A DNA stretch of 64,000 nucleotides. It comes from an uncultured SAR116 cluster alpha proteobacterium (GTDB lineage Bacteria > Pseudomonadota > Alphaproteobacteria > Puniceispirillales > Marisalimonadaceae). Positions 55,182-64,000 of this stretch are shown piece after piece. A program made the translations under genes and the position numbers. Numbering within the stretch: the stretch's first letter is position 1; every line of letters starts with the position of its first letter. The notes beneath the pieces are model-generated. The model searched no databases. It worked only from the letters and a program-made list of their open reading frames with translations, and was not told the DNA's origin. Where the stretch lies: assembly GCA_902590245.1 (NCBI GenBank), contig CACIWG010000003.1:1-64000 (forward strand), in the 5' to 3' direction.

Positions 55182-56216
55182 ATGTTAACAACTGAAGATT
55201 TTAAGAAACAGATTGAAGTCTTATCTAACGGCAAATATTTGTCCTATGATGAAGGTAAGTCTGCATTTGAGTATATAATGACTGGCAATGCAACTGATAT
55301 ATTAATTTCATCATTTCTAACATCCTTGAAAATCATATTTATAAATAGTGGCATTTCTCACGATATCATTGCAGCTGGTGCGGATATCATGCGAGAAAAA
55401 GCTATTAAGATTAATGCCCCAGACGATACAATTGATGTTGTAGGAACAGGTGGAGATGGTCATAATACTTTAAATATTTCAACTGCTACAGCTCTAGTAA
55501 TATCAGGAGCTGGAATAAAAGTCGCTAAACATGGCAATTATTCAGCAAGCTCTATGTCAGGATCAGCTGATGTATTAATTTCATTGGGTATAAACATTAA
55601 AAATGATATTTCTAATGTTCAAAAATGTTTAGATGAATGTGGAATATGTTTTCTTTTTGCACCAAAACACCATAGTGCGATGAAACACGTTATGAATGTT
55701 AGAAAAGAACTTCATTTTAGAACAATATTTAACTTACTAGGCCCCTTATCCAACCCTGCATTTGTAAAAAAACAATTAGTTGGTGTTTATGATAAAAGTC
55801 TTTTAATGCCCTTTGCTAAAGCCCTAAAAAAACTCGGATCTACTAATGCTTGGATTGTGTCTAGCGACAATGGAATGGATGAAGTTACCACAACAGGTAA
55901 AACTTTTGGAGTGAAGCTATTAAATGGAAAGTTATCAGAATTTGAGCTTAAACCAGAAACTTTTGAAATTGAAAAAGTTTCAATTGAAAAACTTAAAGGT
56001 GGGGATTCGAATTATAATGCCAAAGAAATAATACAACTGTTAAATGGAGAAAAAGGACCATTTAGAGATATAGTTAAAGTCAATGCGATTTGTTCAATTT
56101 TAGCCTCTGGACTAACAAATGATGTCAAAGAAGCATCTGAAATGGTAACTAAGTCTATAGACTCCAAATCTGCATTGGAAAAACTTAATTTATTAAAACA
56201 AGTTTCAAATGCTTAA
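55182..56216 (+). CDS. trpD: Anthranilate phosphoribosyltransferase
   Basis: A 344-residue enzyme joining anthranilate to PRPP in tryptophan synthesis. The PRPP-binding VVGTGGDGHNTLNISTA (85-101), VAKHGNYSASSMSGSADVL (where most enzymes have GNRSVSSKSG) and RTIFNLLGPLSNPA are visible. The Tyr and Ala at the GN(R/Y)S(V/A)SS site are mild variations. A start at 55182 is the only useful one, because the ATG at 55171 meets a stop within five codons. trpE/trpG, often upstream in this class, are absent. It is 118 nt from the divergent rplM and overlaps trpC. Confidence 0.95.
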   Translation: MLTTEDFKKQIEVLSNGKYLSYDEGKSAFEYIMTGNATDILISSFLTSLKIIFINSGISHDIIAAGADIMREKAIKINAPDDTIDVVGTGGDGHNTLNISTATALVISGAGIKVAKHGNYSASSMSGSADVLISLGINIKNDISNVQKCLDECGICFLFAPKHHSAMKHVMNVRKELHFRTIFNLLGPLSNPAFVKKQLVGVYDKSLLMPFAKALKKLGSTNAWIVSSDNGMDEVTTTGKTFGVKLLNGKLSEFELKPETFEIEKVSIEKLKGGDSNYNAKEIIQLLNGEKGPFRDIVKVNAICSILASGLTNDVKEASEMVTKSIDSKSALEKLNLLKQVSNA

Positions 56217-57006
56217 AATGAAAACATTATCTGATATTGTTGAGTATAAAAAAGAAGAAGTTAATATAAAAAAAAAGCTTTTGACTTTGACTCAAATAAA
56301 AGAAGAAAGCTCCAATTATATTCCAACAAGACCCTTTTTAAAACAAATAGAAAGCAACAAATCTAGGATAAGTATTATCTCTGAAATAAAAAAAGCATCA
56401 CCAAGCAAAGGTGTTATTAGAAGTGATTTTAATCCTGTAGAGATTGGTCAAATTTATGAGAAAAATGGAGCAACATGTCTTTCGATTCTAACTGATAGAA
56501 AATTTTTTCAAGGTGATGACAAATTCATTAAAGCTGTAAAAAGTAAAGTTTCGCTCCCTGTTTTAAGAAAAGACTTTATTGTTGATGAATGGCAAATTGA
56601 AGAATCAAGATATTTGGGTGCTGATTGTATATTGTTGATTTTATCATGTTTATCATTTGATCAAGCAAAAGAATATGAAGAATATGCTTTTAGTTTAGGT
56701 ATGAACGTAATAGTTGAAGTTCATAATTTACAAGAATTAGAACTTGCTAACAAACTTAAAGCCAAACTAATTGGAATCAATAATAGAAATTTAAAAACAA
56801 TGGATGTTAACATTAACACCTCAATAAATTTGATAAATTATGTAGAGAAAAGTAAAATAGCAATTTCGGAAAGTGGCATCTCTAACTCAAAAGATTTAGA
56901 AAATTTAGTTCAATCTGGGTTCAATACTTTCTTAATTGGTGAAGCTTTGATGAAAGAAAATAATATAGCTAAAATGTTTAAGAGATTAAAGGCAATAGAT
57001 GTCTAA
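56209..57006 (+). CDS. trpC: Indole-3-glycerol phosphate synthase
   Basis: A 265-residue TIM-barrel enzyme catalysing ring closure in tryptophan synthesis. The catalytic lysines and glutamates lie in ISEIKKASPSKGVI, LPVLRKDFIVDEWQIEESR, LIGINNRNLKTMDV and AISESGIS. The gene is monofunctional, with no TrpF domain. Two starts are possible, ATG at 56209, overlapping trpD by 8 nt, and ATG at 56218 (MKTLSDIVEYKKEEV), which aligns best with the family N-terminus. The gene ends inside moaC by 8 nt. Confidence 0.96.
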   Translation: MLKMKTLSDIVEYKKEEVNIKKKLLTLTQIKEESSNYIPTRPFLKQIESNKSRISIISEIKKASPSKGVIRSDFNPVEIGQIYEKNGATCLSILTDRKFFQGDDKFIKAVKSKVSLPVLRKDFIVDEWQIEESRYLGADCILLILSCLSFDQAKEYEEYAFSLGMNVIVEVHNLQELELANKLKAKLIGINNRNLKTMDVNINTSINLINYVEKSKIAISESGISNSKDLENLVQSGFNTFLIGEALMKENNIAKMFKRLKAIDV

Positions 57007-57475
57007 AAAATTATCACATTTAGATCATAATAACAACCCAAGTATGGTGGATATAAGTTCAAAATCAGAAAGCAAAAGAATTGCAAAGGCTTATGCGAAA
57101 GTAATGTTAAATAATGAAATACTCAAGCTTATTTCTGAAAATAAAATACTTAAAGGTAACGTCCTTGAAGTTGCAAATATAGCTGGAATTCAAGCGGTAA
57201 AGAAAACTCACGAATTAATTCCTCTTTGTCATCCCTTATCACTTTCATATGTAAAAATACAATTTGAAGTTTCTAAAAATAAAAACTTAATTGAAATTAC
57301 TTCAGAAGTATGCAGTGTAGGGAAGACTGGTGTTGAAATGGAAGCACTTACTGCAGTTTCGGCTGCTGCTTTAACAATATATGATATGTGTAAATCTTTA
57401 GATAAAAAAATAACAATTACTGATATTAAATTAAAACATAAATCAGGCGGTAAATCTGGTATCTTCAATGCCTAA
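56999..57475 (+). CDS. moaC: Cyclic pyranopterin monophosphate synthase MoaC
   Basis: A 158-residue enzyme of the first step of molybdenum cofactor synthesis, completing the rearrangement begun by MoaA. Conserved are SHLDHNNNPSMVDIS near the N-terminus, AGIQAVKKTHELIPLCHPLS, VKTGVEMEALTAVS-like residues in GKTGVEMEALTAVSAAALTI, and the C-terminal HKSGGKSG. It overlaps trpC by 8 nt and moeA by 8 nt. The trpC-moaC-moeA series is a typical alphaproteobacterial arrangement. Other moa genes are not in the window. Confidence 0.96.
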   Translation: MSKKLSHLDHNNNPSMVDISSKSESKRIAKAYAKVMLNNEILKLISENKILKGNVLEVANIAGIQAVKKTHELIPLCHPLSLSYVKIQFEVSKNKNLIEITSEVCSVGKTGVEMEALTAVSAAALTIYDMCKSLDKKITITDIKLKHKSGGKSGIFNA

Positions 57476-58685
57476 AACGGATCTTCTATCAGTTGATCAA
57501 GCAATATCAGCTATAGTTAAAAAAATTTTACCATTAAAAAAAGAAGAGAAAATAAAACTATCAGATAGTCTTGGAAGAATATTATCTAAAAATATCATAT
57601 CGAAACGTAATAATCCTAGTGAAGATACTTCTGCAATGGATGGTTTTGCTATAAATTCAAAAAAAAGTACTAATAAATTTAAAATTATTGGAGAGTCATC
57701 TGCAGGAAATCCTTTCAAAGGTAAAGTAGGTAAAAATGAAACTGTTCAAATTTTTACAGGATCATTTCTCCCCAAAGGTACTAATACTGTAATTATTCAA
57801 GAAAATATTAAATATGTAACTCCAAATATCATTACTAACACTGTAACATTTAAAAAAAATCAAAATGTAAGAAAAAAGGGTGTGGATTTAAAAATTGGAG
57901 AATTAGTTGTTAAAAAAAATACTTTAATCAATTCAAGAATTATTTCATCTATAGCAATGTCTAATAACGATTACGTTTATGTAAAAAAAAAACCATTAAT
58001 AGGAATTTTGTCAACAGGAAATGAAATTGTTGATATCGGGAAAAAAGTTGGAAAAAATCAAATACCTAGTGGAAATAATTTGATGATTTCCTCAATGATT
58101 AGAGTTTTTGGTGGAAGTCCAAAAATTTTACCTATTGCAAAAGACAAAGCTAAAGATATTGAAAATATCTTAAATAGAAATTTAGACTGTGATTTTTTTG
58201 TATCTTCTGGTGGTGCTTCTGTAGGAAAATATGACCTTTTAAAAAGTATTTTGGATAAAAAAAACAATACTACCAATTTACATTTTTGGAAGATAGCTAT
58301 GAGGCCTGGAAAACCCCTTATATTTGCAAAATATAAAAATATACCTTTTTTAGGATTGCCTGGAAACCCCGTTTCTGCGGGGGTTTGTTCATTAATTTTC
58401 TTAAGAGCATCAATTAATAAAATTTTAGGAGTTAATGAATTCTTTCCTGATTTACAAGTTGGAATCCTTAATGGCGAATTAAAAAAAAATGATCAAAGAC
58501 TTGATTTTGTTAGAGCATATTTTGATAAAAATGATAAAAATACAATAATACCATTTTCAAAACAGGATAGTTCAATGATTAATTTATTTTCTAAATGTGA
58601 CTGTCTTATTTTAAGAAAACCTTTTGAGAAAAAAGCTTTAAAAAATACTAAAATTAATTTTATAAAATTTCCTGATTTAATATAA
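57468..58685 (+). CDS. moeA: Molybdopterin molybdotransferase MoeA
   Basis: A 405-residue enzyme inserting molybdate into adenylylated molybdopterin. The domains in order are: an N-terminal region with RNNPSEDTSAMDGFA (the family motif P..D.SAMDGYA); a barrel with SAGNPFKGKVGKNE and IFTGSFLPKGTNTVI; the MoCF domain with ILSTGNEIVD, SSGGASVGKYDLL and MRPGKPLIFA; and GLPGNPVSAGVC before the last beta domain. All residues of the family core look intact. It overlaps moaC by 8 nt. It implies that the cell has some molybdoenzyme, none of which is seen here. Confidence 0.95.
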   Translation: MPKTDLLSVDQAISAIVKKILPLKKEEKIKLSDSLGRILSKNIISKRNNPSEDTSAMDGFAINSKKSTNKFKIIGESSAGNPFKGKVGKNETVQIFTGSFLPKGTNTVIIQENIKYVTPNIITNTVTFKKNQNVRKKGVDLKIGELVVKKNTLINSRIISSIAMSNNDYVYVKKKPLIGILSTGNEIVDIGKKVGKNQIPSGNNLMISSMIRVFGGSPKILPIAKDKAKDIENILNRNLDCDFFVSSGGASVGKYDLLKSILDKKNNTTNLHFWKIAMRPGKPLIFAKYKNIPFLGLPGNPVSAGVCSLIFLRASINKILGVNEFFPDLQVGILNGELKKNDQRLDFVRAYFDKNDKNTIIPFSKQDSSMINLFSKCDCLILRKPFEKKALKNTKINFIKFPDLI

Positions 58686-58729
58686 TTTATTGACTTAATC
58701 AACAATTTATGTAAGAACAAAAGGTGAAT

Positions 58730-59383
58730 ATGCTTACTATTAAACAATCACAATTACTAAATTACTTAATTAAAAAGATTGAGGAGAGTGGTACATCTCC
58801 GTCATATGAAGAAATTTGTAATTACTTAAATTTAAAATCAAAATCAGGTATTCACAGAATAGTTCAAGGTCTTTTAGAACGCGATTATATTATAAAGCTT
58901 AATAATAAAGCTAGGTCTATATATCCAAAAAAATATCCAAATGGTAAAATTTATTCTACATTAAAACAAGATCAAGACAATGAAGAAACCGATAACATCA
59001 ATACCTTGAGTATACCACTTTTAGGTAAAATTGCTGCTGGATTACCCATAGAGGCAATTGAAACTGCTAATGAAAATATAGAAGTTCCTATTTCCTTCTT
59101 AGGGAAAGGTAAATGCTATGCATTAAAAGTTGATGGTGACTCAATGATTGAAGCTGGTATCTTACAAGATGATATAGCTATAATTGATACAGAAAGAAAT
59201 CCCGTAAACGGAGACATAGTAGTTGCATTGATTGATGAAGAAGATGTAACTTTAAAGCGCTTTAGAAAAAATGGAGAAAGCATTGCCCTTGAGCCAGCAA
59301 ACATAAATTATAAGACATACATATACGGGCCAAATAGAATAAAAGTTCAAGGCGTATTAACTTCTTTATATAGACACTACTAA
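58730..59383 (+). CDS. lexA: LexA repressor
   Basis: A 217-residue SOS repressor. The N-terminal winged helix covers LTIKQSQLLNYLIKKIEESG and the recognition region SKSGIHRIVQGLLERDY. The autocleavage site A103-G104 is in KIAAGLPIEA, with S138 in VDGDSMIEAG and K176 in VTLKRF forming the Ser-Lys dyad. The ATG at 58730 (MLTIKQ) matches alphaproteobacterial LexA and has AAGGTG just upstream; a GTG two codons earlier is less likely. The 44-nt gap after moeA shows GAAC but no paired GAAC or GTTC half-site at 7-nt spacing, so I cannot point to an operator. Confidence 0.94.
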   Translation: MLTIKQSQLLNYLIKKIEESGTSPSYEEICNYLNLKSKSGIHRIVQGLLERDYIIKLNNKARSIYPKKYPNGKIYSTLKQDQDNEETDNINTLSIPLLGKIAAGLPIEAIETANENIEVPISFLGKGKCYALKVDGDSMIEAGILQDDIAIIDTERNPVNGDIVVALIDEEDVTLKRFRKNGESIALEPANINYKTYIYGPNRIKVQGVLTSLYRHY

Positions 59384-59394
59384 AATTTTAAATC

Positions 59395-60738
59395 ATGATA
59401 AGAACTAGGTTTGCACCATCGCCAACAGGTAAACTTCATATTGGAGGAGCAAGAACTGCATTATTTAATTACCTTTTTGCAAAAAGTAATGGTGGCAAAT
59501 TTTTGCTTAGAATTGAAGATACAGATATCAAAAGATCTTCTAAAGAAAATATAGATGTAATTTTGAATGGGTTAAATTGGCTTAAATTAATTCCTTCAGA
59601 AAAAGAAAAATATCAATCTAACGAAACCCAACAACATATAGATATTGCCTATAAATTACTAAAAAATGGATTTGCATATAAATGTTATCTATCTACTGAA
59701 GAATTAAATGAAATGAGAAATCAATCTCGTAAAAAAGGTGAAGTCATTAAATCACCTTATAGAGATAATTTAGTCAATATAAAAAATAAAGATTTTGTTA
59801 TTAGATTAAAAATGCCTCTAAAGGGACAAACAACCATTAATGACAAAGTTCAAGGTAAAGTCATTATAGATAATTCAATACTAGATGATATGGTTTTGTT
59901 AAGAAAGGACAATTCACCAACCTATATGTTGGCATCGGTTGTAGATGATTATAACATGGAAATAACCAACATTATTAGAGGAGATGACCATTTTAATAAT
60001 GCCTTTAGGCAAATTCAAATAATTAAATATATGAATTGGCCAATACCAACTTATGCTCATATTCCATTAATACATGGAGAAGATGGAACTAAATTATCAA
60101 AAAGACATGGAGCAGAAAATGTCATGGATTATAAAAAAGATGGCTACGAGGTGGAAGTATTGAAAAATTACCTATTAAGATTAGGTTACTCAGTAAATGA
60201 CGATAAAATATATGATTTAGAGAATAATACGTTTAATTTTAAATTAGATAAAATTAATAAAAGTCCATCAAGATTTGATTTAAAAAAATTATCCAATATG
60301 AATGCGTTGTATTTGAGAACACAACCTTTAAATAATTTACTCAATAGAATTAAAACAAAATTTAACTTGAATGAAGAAATTTTAGATAGACTTGATTTTT
60401 TATTACCAGATTTAATTCAAAGATATACTTACTTAAATGAAATTGAGAATGACTTTCTTTGGTTGTCAAATGATTTTACTAATAATGTATCAGATCTAAA
60501 TCAAGAAAACTTAAATCTTGTATTTGAAGTATTAAGTATATTAAAATCAACTGAATGGAATTTAATTGAATTAAAAGAAAATATAGAAAAATGTTTAGTT
60601 GAAAATAATTTAAAAATGAAAGACCTTGGCCCAATTTTAAGAATTGTTTTAACAGGAAAGACAAATACTCCAGATATTTTTAAAGTTATATTTATTATTG
60701 GTAGAAATGAGTGTATAAAAAGATTAACTAAAGTTTAA
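59395..60738 (+). CDS. gltX: Glutamyl-tRNA synthetase
   Basis: A 447-residue class I synthetase. The HIGH-type motif HIGG (15-18) is in [28 protein letters not shown] contacts ATP, and KLSKR is at 233-237 in [10 protein letters not shown]. The C-terminal anticodon-binding helices cover about 300-447. Whether it also charges tRNA-Gln (with GatCAB amidation) cannot be told here. Alphaproteobacteria usually lack GlnRS, so a nondiscriminating role, or a second GltX, is likely. It starts 11 nt after lexA; comEC, which lies between them in rhizobia, is absent. Confidence 0.96.
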   Translation: MIRTRFAPSPTGKLHIGGARTALFNYLFAKSNGGKFLLRIEDTDIKRSSKENIDVILNGLNWLKLIPSEKEKYQSNETQQHIDIAYKLLKNGFAYKCYLSTEELNEMRNQSRKKGEVIKSPYRDNLVNIKNKDFVIRLKMPLKGQTTINDKVQGKVIIDNSILDDMVLLRKDNSPTYMLASVVDDYNMEITNIIRGDDHFNNAFRQIQIIKYMNWPIPTYAHIPLIHGEDGTKLSKRHGAENVMDYKKDGYEVEVLKNYLLRLGYSVNDDKIYDLENNTFNFKLDKINKSPSRFDLKKLSNMNALYLRTQPLNNLLNRIKTKFNLNEEILDRLDFLLPDLIQRYTYLNEIENDFLWLSNDFTNNVSDLNQENLNLVFEVLSILKSTEWNLIELKENIEKCLVENNLKMKDLGPILRIVLTGKTNTPDIFKVIFIIGRNECIKRLTKV

Positions 60739-60751
60739 TGAAAGCAAAAAT

Positions 60752-62044
60752 ATGAATGATAATAAGAATGCAAAATTAATTTTAAATAATAAAGAGGTTG
60801 AGCTAGATGTATTGCATGGTTCAGTTGGACCGTCTGTAATAGATATTAGAAAACTTTATGGGGAGATAGGTTGTTTTACTTACGACCCTGGCTATGGTGC
60901 AACTGGTTCGTGTGAATCTGCTATAACTTATATTGATGGTGAAGAAGGAATATTGTTACATCGAGGATATTCTATTGATGACCTTGCCAATAAAAGTTCT
61001 TTTCTAGAGGTTGCTTACTTATTGTTAAATGGCGAACTACCAAAAAAAGAAGAAAAAGAAGAATTTGAAAATGCTATCACACTCCATACCATGGTTCATG
61101 AACAATTAATAAACTTCTATAGAGGTTTTCGAAGAGATGCTCATCCTATGGCAATTATGGTTGGAGTTGTTGGAGCTCTTTCAGCTTTTTACCCTGACTC
61201 AACAAATATTGATGACCCTTATGAAAGAATGGTTTCGTCACGAAGATTAATTGCAAAAATTCCAACCATTGCTGCTATGGCATATAAATATGCTCTAGGA
61301 CAACCATTCAATTATCCATTAAATGATTTAAATTATTCTGAAAACTTTTTGAATATGTGTTTTTCTGTTCCAGCTGAAAAATACAAACTTAACAAAACTA
61401 TTTCTGATGCATTAGATAAAATACTAATATTACATGCAGATCATGAACAAAATGCGTCAACTTCTACTGTAAGAATAGCAGGTTCTTCTGGAGCAAATCC
61501 GTTTGCTTGTATTGCATCAGGTATAGCTTCTTTATGGGGCCCATCTCATGGTGGAGCCAACGAAGCAGTACTGAATATGTTATCAGAGATTGGATCGAAA
61601 GATAAAATAATGGAATATGTCAATAAAGCTAAAGATAAAGACGATCCTTTTAGACTTTTTGGATTTGGTCACAGAGTTTATAAAAACTATGATCCAAGAG
61701 CTTCAGTAATGCGAAAAACATGTCATGAAGTCTTAGATTTGTTAGGTGTCAAAAATGAGCCTTTGTTAGATATAGCTATGGAATTAGAGAAAATTGCTCT
61801 AAAAGATGAATATTTTATTGAAAAAAAACTATATCCTAATGTTGATTTTTATTCTGGGATCATCTTAAAAGCTATGGGATTTCCAACAGACATGTTCACA
61901 GTATTATTTGCAGTAGCTAGAACAGTTGGTTGGGTTGCTCAATGGAATGAAATGATAACTGACCCAGTTCAACGAATAGGAAGACCAAGACAGTTATATA
62001 CTGGAAAAGTTTCAAGAAAATTTGTGCCATTAGAAAAAAGATAA
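60752..62044 (+). CDS. gltA: Citrate synthase, type II
   Basis: A 430-residue TCA-cycle entry enzyme condensing acetyl-CoA and oxaloacetate. The hexameric type II features are the N-terminal domain ([38 protein letters not shown]), [20 protein letters not shown], the catalytic histidine regions in [12 protein letters not shown] and [15 protein letters not shown], and aspartate in NVDFYSGI. Type II enzymes are often inhibited by NADH, which would tie it to the complex I genes. It is 13 nt after gltX and directly convergent with lpxB (adjacent stop codons). Confidence 0.97.
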   Translation: MNDNKNAKLILNNKEVELDVLHGSVGPSVIDIRKLYGEIGCFTYDPGYGATGSCESAITYIDGEEGILLHRGYSIDDLANKSSFLEVAYLLLNGELPKKEEKEEFENAITLHTMVHEQLINFYRGFRRDAHPMAIMVGVVGALSAFYPDSTNIDDPYERMVSSRRLIAKIPTIAAMAYKYALGQPFNYPLNDLNYSENFLNMCFSVPAEKYKLNKTISDALDKILILHADHEQNASTSTVRIAGSSGANPFACIASGIASLWGPSHGGANEAVLNMLSEIGSKDKIMEYVNKAKDKDDPFRLFGFGHRVYKNYDPRASVMRKTCHEVLDLLGVKNEPLLDIAMELEKIALKDEYFIEKKLYPNVDFYSGIILKAMGFPTDMFTVLFAVARTVGWVAQWNEMITDPVQRIGRPRQLYTGKVSRKFVPLEKR

Positions 62045-63211
62045 TTAAGATAAAACATTTAAAATTGTTTTAGTTAAATTATAATTAAAGCCATTTTTAT
62101 CCCGAATTATTTCTTTTTTAAGATCATTAGACAACTTTTGAAATTTATTTTTATGAACCTTATAATTATCATAATATTCACAAAATAATTTAAATAAATT
62201 TTCTATGTTACATTTTTCTTGAAATAAAAGAGGTAAAATTTTTTTTCCTGAAATAAAATTAGGTAAAACTACATTATCAATATTTACAAACAACCTTCCA
62301 AAAATTGCATTCATAAAACTTGTTTTATAAATTACTATAGTTGGAATTGATAACAACGACAATTGTAGTGTAGCTGTTCCACTACAACTAATAGCAACTT
62401 TAGATTCAGCAATTTCTTGAAATGATTTATCGAAATTTACTATATCAATAGAGTGTTGAAGATTATAAAATTTAATTTTATGCAGTATTGTTTTTTGAAA
62501 ACGATCTAATGTAGGAAGCAACCACTTTATTTTATTTTTATAATGGTAATTAATTTTTAATACAGTTTTTAATAATACATCAATATTATATTTAATTTCA
62601 CTTTCTCTACTGCCTGGTAAGATTAAGCAGTTTGTAAGATTTTTGGGTTTTAAATATTTTAAAGTATTTACTCTATTTAAAAACTTCTCAAAAATTGGAT
62701 TTCCTAAATAAACTGTTTTGATATCATAACTTGCGAAATAGTTATCTTCATTTGGAATAATTGAAACCAGAATATCAAAAACTTTTTTCCACTTGTATGC
62801 TCTTGATGGACTATGTGCCCATATTGTAGGTAAAACAATGTGTATTAACTTAATTTCATTTGATACATTCTGTTTTTTTAAACCTTGTGCAAGCGAAAGT
62901 GAAAATAATTTTGCATCAACGGTTACTAAGATATCAGGGTTAATGAACTTAATTTTTTTAATTAGTTTATTTAATTTAATTTTTAATGAAAAAAAATTCA
63001 AAACTATCTCTGAAACCCCAAAATAGTTTATTTCAGTAAAATCAAATATAGTGGAAACACCATATGATTTCATTCTTGGACCGGTTACACCATAAAAATT
63101 TAAATCAAATTTATCTTTATTTTGTATTTTTATTTCATGAATTAAATCTGATGCAATAATATCACCTGATTCCTCTCCTACTAAAACAAAAATTTTTTTT
63201 GATTTTTTCAA
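62045..63211 (-). CDS. lpxB: Lipid-A-disaccharide synthase
   Basis: A 388-residue GT-B glycosyltransferase joining UDP-2,3-diacylglucosamine and lipid X in lipid A synthesis. Visible are VLVGEESGDIIASDLI at the N-terminus, GVTGPRMKSYG, EINYFGVSEIVLNF, PTIWAHSPSRAYKWKK, LPGSRESEIKYNID and the nucleotide-binding CSGTATLQLSLL. The start is TTG at 63211; no ATG lies before the first strand, and the ribosome binding site (AGGAAA) is rather far upstream. It lies 7 nt after lpxI, whose product feeds it. Confidence 0.92.
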   Translation of the reverse strand: MKKSKKIFVLVGEESGDIIASDLIHEIKIQNKDKFDLNFYGVTGPRMKSYGVSTIFDFTEINYFGVSEIVLNFFSLKIKLNKLIKKIKFINPDILVTVDAKLFSLSLAQGLKKQNVSNEIKLIHIVLPTIWAHSPSRAYKWKKVFDILVSIIPNEDNYFASYDIKTVYLGNPIFEKFLNRVNTLKYLKPKNLTNCLILPGSRESEIKYNIDVLLKTVLKINYHYKNKIKWLLPTLDRFQKTILHKIKFYNLQHSIDIVNFDKSFQEIAESKVAISCSGTATLQLSLLSIPTIVIYKTSFMNAIFGRLFVNIDNVVLPNFISGKKILPLLFQEKCNIENLFKLFCEYYDNYKVHKNKFQKLSNDLKKEIIRDKNGFNYNLTKTILNVLS

Positions 63212-63218
63212 ATTAAAC

Positions 63219-64000
63219 TTAATTTCCTATACAATATAAATAAAAATTTTTACTCTTACAAAAAGATCTAATTTCAGTTTCATTAAGAATAAGAACTCCT
63301 GTTTGCAAAAACCCAATGCCAAAAAAATTGTACTTATGAGCTAATTTTATCGTATCAATCCCTACTACAGGCATATCTAAATCTAATGTCTGATTTAACT
63401 TAGGTAGTTTAATTAAAACAGGACCAAATGAATTATTTTCATTTAATTGTTTATTATAGAATTTTCCACATCTCTTAATTAATTCATTAGTTCCCTCAAT
63501 ACCCTCAATACCTAAGATGTGATTTTTTCGAGCAACGATTGATTGTCCAATATCAAATTTTGAAATTAAATCTAGTATATTTTTACCAATTTTAATTGTA
63601 TTTTTAAAATATTTTAAGTTTTCATCATTATGAAATTTATTATTAAAAATAATTTCATTTGCTTTAAAATTATGTTTTATAAGAGTTTTAGGTGAAACTA
63701 CTACAAAGCCATTGTTTTCAAAAAAATTTTTAATTTTTTTCAAAGTTGTATCGTCACCAAAAAATTTAGTTTCATCAAGTATTTCTTTAACTTCTTTAGA
63801 AATTTTTATTCTATAATTTTTTTTTCGATAAAATTTACCAGCAAAAATTATTTTTTTTATATCATGAGTTTTAAATATTTTAATCATTTCATTAAAATCA
63901 TGCATATCGACCATATATGCTTTATTTTCAAAACTACTTAAAACTGCAAGACTTTTTATTGCAATCACAAAAAAATCTTTATTCTTTTCTGCTAATAATA
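63219..64000 (-). CDS. lpxI: UDP-2,3-diacylglucosamine pyrophosphatase LpxI (partial)
   Basis: The gene is cut by the right edge; 259 codons plus the stop are visible. The readable N-terminal part LLAEKNKDFFVIAI continues a typical LpxI opening (glycine-rich first strand, then LP-x-L-x-A-E), so the start lies outside and the GTG at 63968 is internal. Other family features are IKKIIFAGKFYRKK, FFGDDTTLKKIKNFFENNGF, QSIVARKNHILGIEGIEGTN (QSVVV.....LAVEA.EGTD in most), LIKLPKLNQTLDLDMPVVGI and LNETEIRSFC. LpxI makes lipid X from UDP-diacylglucosamine and replaces LpxH in alphaproteobacteria. lpxB follows after 7 nt. Confidence 0.9.
   Translation of the reverse strand, partial: LLAEKNKDFFVIAIKSLAVLSSFENKAYMVDMHDFNEMIKIFKTHDIKKIIFAGKFYRKKNYRIKISKEVKEILDETKFFGDDTTLKKIKNFFENNGFVVVSPKTLIKHNFKANEIIFNNKFHNDENLKYFKNTIKIGKNILDLISKFDIGQSIVARKNHILGIEGIEGTNELIKRCGKFYNKQLNENNSFGPVLIKLPKLNQTLDLDMPVVGIDTIKLAHKYNFFGIGFLQTGVLILNETEIRSFCKSKNFYLYCIGN

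Noticed and set aside
1..64000. CRISPR arrays, insertion sequences, prophage or defence islands
   Set aside because: No direct-repeat arrays, transposase, integrase, phage or restriction genes were found. Almost every base belongs to a recognisable core gene.

Overview
The window is a very AT-rich, densely packed piece of an alphaproteobacterial chromosome. The assignment rests on gene families and gene order typical of that class: a fused ispDF gene, a pyruvate dehydrogenase E1-beta carrying its own lipoyl domain, a COQ10-type protein beside lipA, a UQCC1/CBP3-type cytochrome bc1 chaperone beside plsX-fabH-ihfA-merR, a full-order nuo operon followed by birA-coaX-rnj-DUF1467, the glyA-nrdR-ribD-ribE-ribB-ribH-nusB-thiL cluster, and trpD-trpC-moaC-moeA-lexA-gltX-gltA-lpxB-lpxI. 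LPS genes (kdsA, lpxB, lpxI, bamE) show a Gram-negative envelope. Low GC, tiny spacers, frequent 1-14 nt overlaps and dropped neighbours suggest a streamlined, probably marine lineage (SAR11/HIMB59-like). That last step is inference, with no marker-gene phylogeny behind it.

Layout. 1-1477 (minus): NtrC (cut by the window edge) and NtrB, nitrogen control. 1568-3709 (plus): ispDF, pgpA, cinA. 3700-15328 (minus): a 12-gene run from tpiA through secG, pyrG, kdsA, eno, ftsB and the pyruvate dehydrogenase genes to lipA and a COQ10-like gene. 15397-17247 (plus): ppiD. 17252-22055 (minus): threonine dehydratase, tRNA-Pro(GGG), MerR regulator, ihfA, fabH, plsX, bc1 chaperone. 22064-22510 (plus): bamE. 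22507-44810 (minus): one collinear run of 26 genes, from nuoA to thiL. 44901-47300: EamA transporter, aminotransferase and cold-shock gene. 47403-50865 (minus): Uup, an MhpD-like hydratase and a GST. 50928-55063 (minus): rplM-rpsI-hom-recJ and tRNA-Glu. 55182-62044 (plus): trpDC, moaC, moeA, lexA, gltX, gltA. 62045-64000 (minus): lpxI (cut by the window edge) and lpxB.

How the genes work together. Enolase feeds PEP to KDO synthesis (kdsA) and glycolysis. The PDH complex, with lipA supplying its lipoyl groups, makes acetyl-CoA for citrate synthase (gltA) and, through plsX/fabH, for lipids. NADH from these steps goes to complex I (nuo). The bc1 chaperone and COQ10-like protein belong to the next quinone-linked steps. 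The riboflavin cluster supplies flavin for complex I and Lpd.

I found no mobile element, prophage, CRISPR array, defence locus or biosynthetic cluster; this is core genome. The strongest anomaly is in complex I. Where nuoM and nuoN should be two genes of about 480-500 codons each, there is one 329-codon frame whose first 80 residues are NuoM-like and whose remainder is the C-terminal half of NuoN. It looks like an in-frame deletion of about 2 kb, either real or an assembly artefact. The second point of interest is a RibB protein whose GTP-cyclohydrolase-II half has no cysteine at all. No intergenic stretch exceeds 300 bases; the longest, between the threonine dehydratase start and tRNA-Pro (18464-18676), holds two adjacent palindromes.
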